Shown in pieces: positions 46,194 through 58,754 of a stretch of 64,000 nucleotides of DNA. Position 1 is the first letter of the stretch; each line of letters opens with the position of its first letter. The DNA is from Fremontodendron californicum (taxonomy: Eukaryota > Streptophyta > Magnoliopsida > Malvales > Malvaceae). Below the pieces are notes generated by a model. It was given only the letters and a program-made list of their open reading frames with translations, was not told where the DNA came from and did no database searches. Where the stretch lies: NCBI GenBank assembly GCA_030761205.1, contig JAULJL010000017.1, forward strand, positions 1,250,001 through 1,314,000, given 5' to 3'. The position numbers and the translations under genes were made by a program.

Positions 46194-49100
46194 ATGGAAG
46201 ACTCTCTGCGACTCCAAAGATTCGATCAACTTCCATCAGCTACACAGTTTGTCTCTCAGATTGAATCCAGAAACGTTCCCGCCGTATTCTTCTGTTCTCT
46301 CAACTCTCTCTCTCTCTCTTTTTTTTTTTTTCTCTGTTTGTTTTTCGAGAAAATTTGGACCCATTTTTTTTTGTTGGTTTTGCTAATTTATACGGTGGCA
46401 TTTGCTTCAATCTTAGTTCACTGATTTTGTTTTCGTTTTTAAAGGTGTTCGTTGGATGCGTAAAGGACTGGAAAGCTGTTTCCAAGTGGAATCCTTCTAA
46501 TGGCGGCCTCGACTATTTGGAGGTTTTCTCTTCAGTCTTTGCTTCTCCGTTTATATATAATGAACTTTTAAACTCTGAAATTGTTTTTATTAGTTTCGTT
46601 TTTTCTTTTCTTATTTTCTTCCGAGTAAAAAGAATGTTTAGTTTAAAATTAAGCAGTGAGTTTGAAATCTAGAAAAGTAGCAGTAATTTTACATTTGTTG
46701 TATTTACATCTGTGATTAGTCAATTCAAATGAGTTAATTAATAAGCAAGAGCTCTTGAATTACCATGATAAAAATGTTCGATACTTGCTTTTTAGAATTC
46801 AATTTTTGTTAGTGGAATTGTGCAATTTATTTGATTCAATTAAAGTATGTATTTTATTATTTTTCTTGTTTATGTATATAAATTTAGGAACGGGTAGGAT
46901 CATTCATGGTGGAGGCTATGTTATCTAGAACTGCGCCAGTGTTTTATGGTGACCTTAGAAGCCATGAGAGGGTAATTCTCACATTCTCTGTACATAGAGG
47001 ATTTATGATGCATTTTCTCTCTTGGATGGATGACAGGACCATGATCAGTTTGTTTTTGCATTTATTTACAGGTTCCATTACCATTTTCCACCTTTATTGG
47101 CTTTTGTAAACGGCATAGGCAAAATGTTGATAATTCTTGCAGCTTTAATTCTAATTTAGAAGGGAATCAACCTGGAGAATCTGACACAGAGCATGGCTGT
47201 TCACAATTTGTAGATGCTGCTCCACAACAAATCTACCTAGCACAGGTTGCCACTCAAGAGTTTTATGATTGCTGATATCTCTGTTGATATTTTTTTCCCA
47301 CGATTGTTTGTTTTCATTTATTTAATATGTTGAGATCAGATATATTTTCACTTGGTACTTTGTAATGTGTATCCTTCATTTTCATTTTTCTTTTTAAGCA
47401 TTAATGTAATGGTTGAATTTTGATACTTTTGATTCAGGTTCCAATTATAAATGCTGAGAATGAAGAGAGGGTTCAACTGGAAACTCTACGGGAGGACATT
47501 CATTTGGTTAGCATATTCCCTTCCACCACTACTTGTTGTTTACTAGTTAGCTCTCTAAAGAAGAACTAGTAATGCAGGGAAATTCTGATTGGAATTGCTT
47601 GATTTGCACAGCCTGCAATTTTGGAGGAAAAAAATCTATCTTCTATTAATTTGTGGATGAACTATGCCCAAGCTAGATCAAGTGCTCACTATGACCCTCA
47701 CCATAATCTTCTATGTATAGTCACTGGAAGAAAACAAGGTGAATCTTTTTGTCTTTTATTTTTTTCACCAATTAAATATATAGATTTCTTAGTTATTTTG
47801 GTTCTCTGTGCCAGCTTTCTAAGATTGCTGTTCTCATCTGTAATATGTAGAATCATAATTTTCATCAAATTATACATTGGAGTATACCACATTCTAACTC
47901 TCGTAAACTCGTATCACCCAACATATCAGCTCTGGATATGGGACTGCTGTAATTTTGCTATTTTATTTTTCGGATTATTTAAGAAAGCGTAAGAACCTTT
48001 TCCCTCATGCATTACTGAAATCGTCATGTGTGTCATGAAAGTCATTGGCCAGATGAATTTATTGACTGCAAGCAGATTTATTTATTTTTGATGGAGAGAG
48101 AATTATTTATCTATTCCATAACTTTGGGAGTGACTTTATTCTCAGCAACTATTTTCTTTGTTTTAATTGGTTTTTATCACGATATCCATGATCTTCTTAT
48201 ACCCTATTCGTTAGTTACACTTCTTCATAACTCTGTATGATTCGCCAATGTTCTTATTTCTTGCATTCAAATATCAAGATTTTGATCAGAAACAGCCTTC
48301 TTCTTATCTCTAGTCATGTTATCTTGAAGGGGCCTTGCAAGCCACAGCATGAATGCTTATGTTTGGTTTTGACTAGACTCGATTTTAATTTGAGCATAAC
48401 TGTGGGTGGGAAAAGTGGATGAAGATTGATAATGCTTGTGTGCAAGGATAAGATGACGTGGCAATTTCACTTCCTTTCAACTCAGCCATATATAGGAATA
48501 GCATGACTGAATAAGGAATCTTGCCCATGTGCTGGTGTTTGAGTTTCGTTGTCATACTCGTAATTTCTAAGTTTGCTTTGTAAAGAAACACAACAGATCC
48601 AAGAATCCTAGCTGAGATGGTCCCTTTTTCCTTTGGCAAGTCGCGATGGTCCCTTTGGTTATCCACTTTACTTGCTGATGATTGTAAATAAAATACATGT
48701 TTGTGGTCTTTGACCTATCTTGTCTTCCTTGCTTGATCCATGCATTTATTCAGTGAGTAATATCAGAATCAGTTTTTGTTTTCTTGATGAATTATATTGC
48801 CTTGCAGTTGTTTTATGGCCGCCTTCTGCAAGTTCCGTGTTATATCCCATGCCTATATATGGGGAGGCCTCAAACCATAGGTATGCTACTTTGTGTATCT
48901 GCATCAAGAACCTAAGTTTGCTTTTATTTTCTTCATTTGAGCGACTCTGATTATGAAACGCTTGGGTGGCTACATGATTGACTTTCAAATTTACATTTAG
49001 CATGTTCAAACTTTTGATTTCTTTAACATTATCTTTGCTCTGGAAAAAAAAAAAAAAACTCTCTTGGCAGTTCTGTTGGTTTGGAAAAACCTGATTTTTC

Positions 49101-52100
49101 AATTCATCCAAGAGCACAATGTTCCATGGAATACTCTCAGAAGGTTGTTCTTCATGCAGGAGATGCACTTTTCATTCCTGAAGGCTGGTAAGGTTAAGCT
49201 CTTATTTTTTTATGAAAAAACAGCATGTTAGCAGGCTTCCCTTAAGTTCTCTTTTTTGTTTGTCCCTTAAGTTCAGAATAAGACTGACCTTTCTTTCTCT
49301 CGGATTAATTCTATCTCTCTTTAAGTTTGGTACACCTTAGTCATAAATTACTGAGAGCATCCACCCTCTTTTTTAATGATCTTAGATTTGATTATGAGTG
49401 TAGCCAAACTAGTGCTGTCAGTCTGGCAATTATAGTTTGAATTTAAAGACTAGAAGTTAGATATTTCCAGCAGCGATTTTGATTTGGAATTTATACTTTT
49501 TTTATGAAAATGGAAGGCAAGAGTGATCCTGACTAGGATATAGGTGACTGTACATTCAACAATACTTCCTAGCTAAATGTGATCTGTGCTTTTTCCCATT
49601 TACTTGGGCTGGTGGATTGCTTAAAACATCATCTCCTATTCTTCCATTTTTTAAGATTGTGCACTTCATTCTCTAATAATTGCTTGCTTTCAGGTTATTT
49701 GCACATTTGTAAGTTGTATCTCCTTTTGACCTAGAAGTTCAAAGCTACCTAATCCTATTTAGTGTGTTGTACTTGAAGGACAAAATATGGAAAATCTTTT
49801 TTGATACTACCAATACTTCTAATCCGTCCTCTTTTGTCTGACCGGTTATGACAACTGTCCTTACCCATAAGAGAATTGTTGAATCGGGGAGCCAACCTTA
49901 CTTTGATACCTAAGCACTTTGATTTTGGACAATAGCTACTGGTTTGGACAGGAAAACCAAACCTTAAAGTAAAGTTGCTCGGTGGTGCAAGTCAATATCT
50001 GTATCTTTCTGTGTGTGTAGACTTTTCTGTTGACAGCTGTTGTAGAGAATCATAAAAGCCATAGTAAACAAATGAAGCATATACCGTGAGGCCTCTGTTC
50101 ATAAGACATAGTGATAAAGTAAATGTTGTGGAGGAGAATTTTAGGCTTTACAAAGGATGAACTAGTAGTGTGTGTGTTTGTTCTTTTTTATGATTTTATT
50201 GAGTAAAGATTGAATTGTAACTTCATTATTAAAACTTAAATGTTGCTAGCTTTGTTCCCCACTGCCTGTTTGGTTTATAATACAAACTCGCTAACCATTA
50301 GAAGTTTTGTTTTTTCTCCCGATGACAATATGTTCTATTGGAGGTACAGTGTTTCTTGTACAGCATCAGGTTAGGTGATTTTTGTTTCCTATTGATACAG
50401 GTTCCACCAAGTAGATAGTGATGATTTGACTATTGCTGTTAATTATTGGTGGTGCTCCAGCATAATGTCTAGTTTGACAGACCACATGGATGCATATTAT
50501 TTGCGCAGAATACTTAGAAGGTAGCAGTGCTTCATCGTCTTTTAAAATATTTCAGCTTTTTATCATTATCCTTTTCCCCCATGAAAACAAATATGTTAAT
50601 CGCTATTAGTATTTTATCTAACTTGAGTTTCTGTTACTCATGGAATGAACCTGTTATATGAAGATTGACAGACAGAGAAATGGTATGTACCCTGCTATAC
50701 TATTTGCTGCAGTTATGTTTTTAATTCTTGGTTGGCACAACACTCCTTTTCTTGTCCGGTCATTTTGACATTCTATGATACACCATATGCTTATCTGTGA
50801 ATCTTTTTTCTGGATTGTGATTTCTATCCAAATAATTATAGTGGTTTTGAGTTTGCAGAACTTACATCTGTCTCCAGAATTCTCATTTCAGATTTTTTTC
50901 TTTGCTTTAATGGCTTATTGCAACAAAAGAATCTGTTTTCTTTGAATTTGGGCTGAAAAACTTATAGCTGTATAGGAAGCTTGAAATTTTTGGTGGCAGA
51001 TATAATTCTTCATCTGCTTATCTGAACTTTTTTTTAATCTCATCAATTCTTAGTGAGATAAATCAAATCATCTCATAAAAGTTTATCAAGTTAAATCTTC
51101 AGTGAACTTTTGATATCTTATTGTTAATTGATCCTCGAACTAGTGTGGACTAGAACCATGATAGATGATGCATTAGGCAGCACTGTTTAATGCGATAAAC
51201 AACATTGTTCTTATGTTTACCGCTTATTCTGTATTTTTGGGGATTGAGATGTACTACAGTCTTTGCTTTTTCAGTTGTTACTTTCCTTTTCATTTCCCAT
51301 GTCCATCAACCACTGTATTGTGTGTTTTATTTTTGAAACTAGGACAGGACCAAGTACTTCTGAAGGATTCTACTGCTACGAGGAGACAGGAGAGGAGTAA
51401 ACCACAGCTTCCGTGTAAAAAAGGTTAGTTTCTGATAAGCATGCCGACTTTTGCCAAAAACAAGAAAAGATAAACATGCTGAGAAACCTATCATATATTT
51501 TATCTGGTCACGTTATCCTTTAGATTTCTTTTAATTGATAAGGAAATGAAAGATACTGATTGTTTTGCAGCCATGATTAAACTTGATAACTTTTTTACCA
51601 GATAATGTAGACCATAGCTTGGATCAGGCTAGTCGTAGCAAGGATTTGAAAAGGAAAGAACAACAGCAACATAGCCTTCTTTTGCATGAATTGGAACCCT
51701 GTGCTCTCCAGGCTCTTCATGAACTAGTTGCTTTTATTCATGACCATGTTAATGCTTCTGATCAAAATCAACCAGTGTTGTCTAATTCAACAAATGGTTT
51801 GATGTGTTATGAGACAGATGAGCAAAATAAAACTTTAATGACTGGAATATTTCATTTAGAAGAAGATCCGGTAGCTAAAATTCTCTGGATCCTTGAACCG
51901 GGCATCTTTAAGGATATTTTTCTTGCCATGGCGGTGAGTTTACGGTCTCCTATAAGCATTATTACACTTTCACTATGTGCCTGGAATTTTCATTAATGTT
52001 GTTTTTAATTTTGTTGAACTCCAGAACTATTTTCCTGAGCTATTCCTCCTATATTATTATTTGTAATTTAAAATTGAAGAAGTTATGTTGAATTTTAATG

Positions 52101-53921
52101 GCACCTACTAGATTGGTGCTTGTCCAAGTGAGGGTTTTGTCCGTTCTAACACTTCTTGTGAAAAACTAAATATGAGAAAATTGGATTTTGCATGAACGAA
52201 CTTAGAACAATAACGTGATGAATGGATTACTTATCAAAGTTTATTCTAAATTGCCTTCCTTTCTTTCATTCTACTTTGTTGGTTCTCTTTGTTACTCTTA
52301 CTTTTTTTATGAATGGATTACTTATCCATTCGTTTCTATCGCTTTCCAGCACAACTTCCCCAGAACTTTGGAAGCTCTAATACTGCACTTACTTTCACCA
52401 GTGGGGGCAGAAGTCCTTACCCGGAAATTTGATGAGATAGATCAGCAGAACACTGAGGAAGATCGGTATGTGTTAATTTTTCTTGGAGTTAATTCTGATT
52501 TAGTTGTTCTTTTCTATGTAATGGTTTTGGCATAACTATTATTCTTATTCATGGTTTCAGGAACAAATTCTACGAGGTCTTCTATGGGGTATTTGATAAC
52601 CAATTTGCAGCAATGGATGCAATTCTAAATGGGAAAGAGTCATTTGCACGCCAGGTGATGCTTTGACCTTGTTGAACTTTTTCTTTCAGAACAAATATAA
52701 GTATTTGTCATTTTATGGTTGAGATTTGAGACATAATCTGCAATGAGATATTTCTATAAGAAAAACTTTTCTGCTCAAATTGAAGTCCAACAAATTTTTA
52801 AGTTTAATTTTCTTCTGCGTGTGTGGAGGGGGAGAGGTGGGTGGCTTGAGCTGATTGGAGGAATAAATGCAGTCTTCATCCTGAATTACTTGTTGGTTAA
52901 TGTAAATGGTTTGTCAGAGGAAATTCTATCAAGTCAGTCCAGTATTGTTGTTTACTATGACATGTCTAATTGGATTTGCACAAAGCAGTAAAAAAAATTA
53001 CTTTCAAGGTTGATTATATTCTTTCTCTGGTTTTATAGATTATTTGTCACATTTCTTTCATCAGCAAGAGATTCAAATTGGTTAATAGATGGGTGAGACA
53101 ATGCAAACAACATAGAAGCTTGCTAGGTTCATGCTTGCCATCCTTCCAGCAATTATAATTTCTTTTTCTGAGATTTTTCAGTTACGAGGAAAGTGTTGAA
53201 AACCCTGTCCACTTCATGATTCTGGTAGATGAAAAAGAGGCCATCATTTGATTCTACTCTTACTGCTTTGGATCATCACAAAAAAAGTTACTCTTGTGAC
53301 CATTGTGCTAATCATGTTAATGTTTATTACTTTATTTGCATGCATAGTCATGAAAATTGCGATTCTATTAGGTATTATTTGGGGTATGTCTTTCCCTTCT
53401 TACAGCTATGCAGAACGAAGCCCAGTTAAAATTTCAATTTACTTCATTATAGTTTTCTGATCCTGTTCACCTTTGAAGACCTTCATTCCCCCCACCAAAA
53501 GAGGAGTCTTTAACTTTCCTTATAGTGGCACTTCTTTTCATTTTGTTCATTATTCTTTTCCATCATTATTTCCTGATCAGCAGGTATGTATGTTCATTGC
53601 TTTAGCAAGTTTTACAATGGTTATGTTTGCACAAGGGCACAGATCAGATTATGCTGTTTGACTGTAAAATTCTTCGAATCTTACCCAATAATATCTCAGT
53701 GCATATGTTTTGAAGATTTTGGAATCTTGCTGTGAGAAATTGACAATCCCAAATATACGAAAATTTTCTGAATTATGCTGCATCATACTTTCAACATAGT
53801 TTAAATTCTAAACTTGTTAGTCTTATACTTTATATTGCAGGCATTCAAAAATGTGTTGGATAAATACTTAGGAGGGAATTTTGATGTACCAAAACTGTGT
53901 GTTGGGCGAGACATCTCGTGA
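46194..53921 (+). CDS. JMJ31: JmjC-domain 2-oxoglutarate/Fe(II) oxygenase, JMJ31-like
   Basis: Fifteen exons keep one frame for 549 residues: 46194-46283, 46445-46522, 46888-46971, 47072-47245, 47438-47506, 47612-47738, 48808-48880, 49071-49187, 50401-50520, 50664-50682, 51348-51423, 51602-51933, 52350-52465, 52561-52654, 53841-53921. The N-terminus (LPSATQFVSQIESRNVPAVF, then GCVKDWKAVSKW) is the cupin_8/JmjC entry found in small JmjC hydroxylases. The iron triad is visible as His191-x-Asp193 (SSAHYDPHHN) and His273 (PEGWFHQVDS), spaced as in active enzymes; NYWW follows. The C-terminal half (about 320-549) is helical, plant-specific and unrecognised. It resembles the Arabidopsis protein annotated JMJ31 (AT5G19840), whose substrate I do not know; histone demethylase or protein hydroxylase are both possible. 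The 19-base exon 10 uses a weak AAG acceptor and is the least certain part. Convergent with the IDD gene. Confidence 0.9.
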
Positions 53922-55251
53922 CACATTCTTCTTTAGGGAATTGGTCCCATGGTGATCTCGCTATAGTAAATTGATGCATATTTCATCTCAGAAGCTTTCT
54001 GTCGCAATCAGTACTTTTACATGTGAGTCATCAACAATCTTGTAGAATATAAATCATTACAAACCTTGAATAGTGCAGCATATCTCAGTTATGCTTAGAT
54101 GCTGTATGATTTAAATTACAAAGCTCTTATCGTTGCCTTATCTGAATGTTCCATTAAGACTGTATAGCTTTTGCATAAACGACATTTTTAGGGAAAGAAT
54201 CTCTTGTATATAAACTAGATTAAAATGGTAAGCATGATGGGGGATCTGGTAATTGGCTTGAGATAAGTATGTGAGTAATTGAACCCCGAAGTGCATTGAG
54301 GAGAAGAAAAGTAGAGGAACAGCAGTCTTCCTAGAAGTTAACCACCCGCACACAATGACACAATGATACCAACCTGCATTATTTTTTATATGTTTAGAGA
54401 TTGCCATGATGCTGGTGACTTTCCTTTATGAGTTTATGATAACTCTTAAGTTGTTTTAATTTTAGTAGTTAACAATTTTGGTAACAATTCTTCGTGAGAT
54501 CGACATTCTACTTTCATTTTATTATTTGTTTGCGATAACGTGCACTTGCATAGTGAAAACCGACAACAGTTTATTAGAAAAGACTATAGTATTTAGTGGT
54601 GAGGAAATGGGGACCCCTTCTATTCGTAGCAGATGCTATCATGGTCGAAGATCTCTTTCTTGTAACCATCTTTCGCTACGCTTCTATTTGCTAAATTCTA
54701 AAGTTTTTATCGATGAAAATAGCAAGTATTAATGAAAATGGGCTTTTACAGTTATTGGCTTAAGCAACACGGTAGAAAGATGCTTTATATATATATATCT
54801 ATTTCATGTGTTCGTTTGTAGTGCGAATGTTAATACTGAGGAGGAGGGGAGGTGTTGTGGAAAAGAGGGGATTTGCAGCAGAAGGTAAAAGAAAAGAAAA
54901 GCATAGAAAAGAAGGGATTGGTAATTATTAGGATTGGAAGGGGAAGGGGAGGGAAAGAGGGCAAAAGTAAGGTTTGTTGAGATGAGATTCCCTGATGGAA
55001 GATGACATATACAAAGTCCTGTTGAGAGAGGAAAGGGAAAAGAGGATGGAATAGAAGAGAAGCTTTTGGTTTGTCTGCTTGTGCAGCAGAGAGGGAGATT
55101 TAAAAAAAAAAAAAAAAAAAAAAAGAGGCAGGCTTTTTTTAGTAGGCAAATGGCATGTATATTTGTATCTTAACCCAGCAACTCTCACATACTTTCTAAA
55201 AGCTTGGATATACCCATAAGCACTGAACTTCTACTTTCATTAATCCCAAGG

Positions 55252-55272
55252 CTCTTCTCTCTCTCTCTCTCT
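55252..55272. repeat. (CT)n microsatellite
   Basis: About ten CT units in a row. Confidence 0.8.
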
Positions 55273-56705
55273 TTGAATATACTAACAAGGATTTGCTAGA
55301 TTTTTTTTTTTTTTTTTAATGTGGTTAAAATTGTTAAAGAGCAAGGTGGTAATGAATTCGATTGATCTCCTAACAATTGACTCATAAACCATTTGTTACT
55401 AAAGCAAAGATAACCTACTCTCTCTCTTTAACCTGAGTTGGTGCATTTAACTATTTACAGCTCTTCATTGGCTAAAATCAAATTTCATGCTTACCCACCC
55501 GCACCCTTCAATCTCTTGGTAAAAAATAATTTTTGAGCAGATTGTAAAAGTATCTCAATCCTCAAACATTCAGATGCAGATGGAAAAAGAAATTGGGTGG
55601 GTCATGCAACGAAAGCAAGCAGGGAAGCAAGAGGCCTAATATTAATTGGATTTTGGACGTAATATCATGTAAGTTAAGCAGCTGCTAACCAAAGGCTTGT
55701 GACATGGGGACATGCACAGAAATTAATGAAGGGTCAACGAAAAAAAAGAAAAGAAAAAAGAGAGACTGAATTGTTGATTCAAACTTTCAAAGTTCTATCG
55801 AGCATCTTTTTCATAACCGTTGACATTTTTCTTTTCCTTTATTTTTTGGGTTTAGTACAATTATCTATGTCCCAGACCACCAACACAGACACACAACAGC
55901 ACATTTTGACATACACCATCAACTTAGTAAACCTTTTTACAGCCACTGCTTCTCCCATCCTCCCTCTTTAGAAAAGGCTACATATAACAATTCTTTGGTT
56001 ATATATATATATATTATCCAATTTCTTTCTTAGTGTCGCAAAAGAAAATGATTGGGGAAAAAGAATTTCTTGGAAATTGATTACACATCAATCTTTGAGT
56101 GGAATTCGAGGCGTGAGGAGGAAAGAAAAGAAAAGAAAAGAAAAGAAAAAAGTGATGTGATTGAATTTTTATGTATAGGTCTGGTCTGGCGGTGGATGAT
56201 GTTCAAATTGGATAACCAAGGGTTTCCTCTTTCGGGTTTCAATTTAACTTGTGTTAGTCAATAGATTCGATCATGATCTTTATTTTAGGGTTCTTAATTT
56301 TCTTTATCTTTTTCTCAATAGGTTGCTCTCCCATTGGACCTACATTTTGTAACTCTTTAAATTGGACCCTAACTTTCCATATGCAAATTCCAAAAACAAA
56401 AAAAAGTTATTGCCTTGTTTAGTCTTGATTTTAGTTTGATGTATTTTCTAACCTATTGTACCTTTCATTAGCTGAAGCATTAATTAATTTTCTATCCTAA
56501 AAGATCACAAGAATTTGAATATATATAGTAATTGTTCAGATTTTTTTATTTTTTTTAAAGATGTAGATTAATTTCTTCCAGAATTTGAACACCTGTGATA
56601 ATTTATTTATATTAGAGAAATAGAAATTTCAGAAGCAGCCTTTCAATTAGCATCCAAGGAAAGGATGATGTTTTGGGTTCGTTCATGTGTTGATGATATT
56701 TTATA

Positions 56706-56896
56706 AAAAGATTTTGCTAACGAGTGTCCTTAGGGCACTTGTTAAGGTTAGTTAATATATTATTTATAGTAATAATATTGTATTAAATACAAAAATTAAC
56801 AATTTTATTCATCATTTTCGATGCATTGGATGAAGATATTACTATATATAGTAACCTTAATAAGTGCCCTTAAGACGCTTATTAGCAAAATCCTTT
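56706..56896. mobile_element. MITE with about 40-bp terminal inverted repeats
   Basis: Left end AAAAGATTTTGCTAACGAGT continuing GTCCTTAGGGCACTTGTTAA; right end reverse-complemented AAAGGATTTTGCTAATAAGC continuing GTCTTAAGGGCACTTATTAA. Core is AT-rich and shared with the copy at 23434-23616. About 190 bp, no coding capacity; the target duplication is unclear in the A/T-rich flanks. Confidence 0.8.
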
Positions 56897-57124
56897 ATTA
56901 AAAAAAAAAACATCTGGGCTATGGCTATGACTATGACTATGAGCACTGTAATGTACACTAGGTTGTCAGCACTCAGCTAGAACTGGAACGACACGACAGG
57001 ATCATCAATCCCAAGAGTACAAGGTCTGGCCCTCCGCCCTCCACCGACATGCTTTATCTCATCTCCTCCTACTCCATATTTTAGTTTACGTCTGTTAAAA
57101 AATCGAATTAATCGTTCGATCTGA

Positions 57125-57361
57125 TAGATTCATGTTTTATTAGGTCGTTGGACAATATATTTTTCAATTCGAATAAGTCCAGTTTAATTTGAATTATTAT
57201 TTAGTAATAAAAATATTTTTATTTAAATTAATTATAAAATATAAAAATATTAATATAAAAATAATATTTTAATATTTTTAAATAATAATTCGAGCCGGAC
57301 CAAGATTGGATAAGGAAGTTAAACAAAATTTTAGTCGTGATCTGATCCATGAATATATCTA
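57125..57361. mobile_element. Probable diverged copy of the hAT-type MITE at 33.1 kb
   Basis: Ends TAGATTCATG and CATGAATATATCTA are imperfect inverses of the TAGACCTGTCCATG type, and the interior (ATTCGAGCCGGACCAAGATT then GGATAAGGAAG) aligns with GGGCTCGATT...GGGCAAGGAAG of the 33099-33346 element. Flanks no longer match. Confidence 0.45.
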
Positions 57362-58754
57362 TTTTAATCCTCTAACTTTTATTTTTATGAACCGATAAAA
57401 AAATATCTTATGTTTATTCAAATTTTTTATATTTGACATATATTTGAATATATATATATATCTAATAAATATATAAAAAAAATAAAAAATAATATATACA
57501 TATTGAACCTATATCCATATAATTATTTTAAATTTTGGGTAACGTAAGAATAGATAGAAAGAGGGTAAAAAAAATTGAAGATATCAAGAAAAGCTATTAG
57601 GATCTACCTCCGTTTTCTTTTCTTAACTTCTGGTTTCTATTTAAACTCCTTAGACTTTGGTCTTGGAATAATTAAATGAAGTTTCCAGTTAATAATTTCC
57701 ACAATAGTGATCATTACAAACCTTTAATTTGTTGGTACAGAAATCATATCAATTGGATTTGGACCCTCTCTAATTTGCATACTTACAAAGAAATTGGAAT
57801 CTAAGCTTTGAGAGACCTGCATCAAATCTATGGCAGCTGAAGGGGATTAACCAATGTTTTATCTCAAAATTAATGTCAAAGATATTGTTAAAAAGGGGAG
57901 GTTAAGAGAGGAGATTGAACAAGCAAATGAATTTTTTATATTCATTCAATTTTTGAAATATAACTTCAAAAGTTCAAAATTCTTAAAGGGTAATTCATGT
58001 CCTTTTCACTTGGTATATATTCTTTGAAGGAGTTGACCTCACATAGCCAGTCAAGACAATGCAACTTAATTGTGAAAGAAAAAAGTGGTAAAAATTTGTA
58101 TATATAAAAAAAAAAAAAGATGGTAGGGAAAAATGGTTTTTTAGCTGAACTTCCCTTGAAAATGTTGGATTTAATAAATAAAAAAATTGCAATCCATGTT
58201 ATATAGCTGTCCTGAAAAAGATAGGACATTACCACAAAGGAAAATTTGGGAGGTACTTACGTATATGATTTGTATGTCACATTTTTTCATTTGCAAAAAT
58301 ATTACATTAATGCCACTATCATCCAGCATTCATTCACCTAGGCATAGCTAGTAAATATATTTTCCCACGAAAATAAAAGAAAATATGCACAATCAAAATA
58401 GAAATATTAATTTCTCTTAGGTAATCTCTCATGATGAACAAGTTTGCTACCATTGAACAGTACTAGTCCAAAGATTAAAAGAGACAAAATTAATTTAAAC
58501 AAAATGCAAGAAATAACTACTAAACTTTTTTTTTTTTGGAAATTTAAACTCAAATTGTAATTTTTCTTTTGTGAAGAGGAGAGGTTGACCGCGCGTTGAC
58601 TAGCTACTTCTTTCTATTTTGCTAAACATGAAGAAGGGCATTGTTGTCATTATAAAAGGGCTATCTCTAAATTATTATTTTACCTTCTTTTTTTCCCACT
58701 GGTTTTATCTCAATTTTGAATTTCCTTCTTTTCTTTTTTCTTTTTTTTCTTCCT

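Larger units (their letters stand above)
53922..58754. other. Convergent spacer between JMJ31-like and IDD genes
   Basis: 3' UTRs of two convergent genes at the ends and AT-rich DNA between. Holds a purine-rich segment (54838-54970), an A/T homopolymer (55101-55124), a CT microsatellite (55252-55272), MITEs at 56706-56896 and about 57125-57361. No coding gene is supported. Confidence 0.45.

Noticed and set aside
54478..54732. 84-codon plus-strand ORF after the JMJ31-like gene
   Set aside because: No family recognised and no splice or promoter context; I considered an organellar fragment but could not match it.
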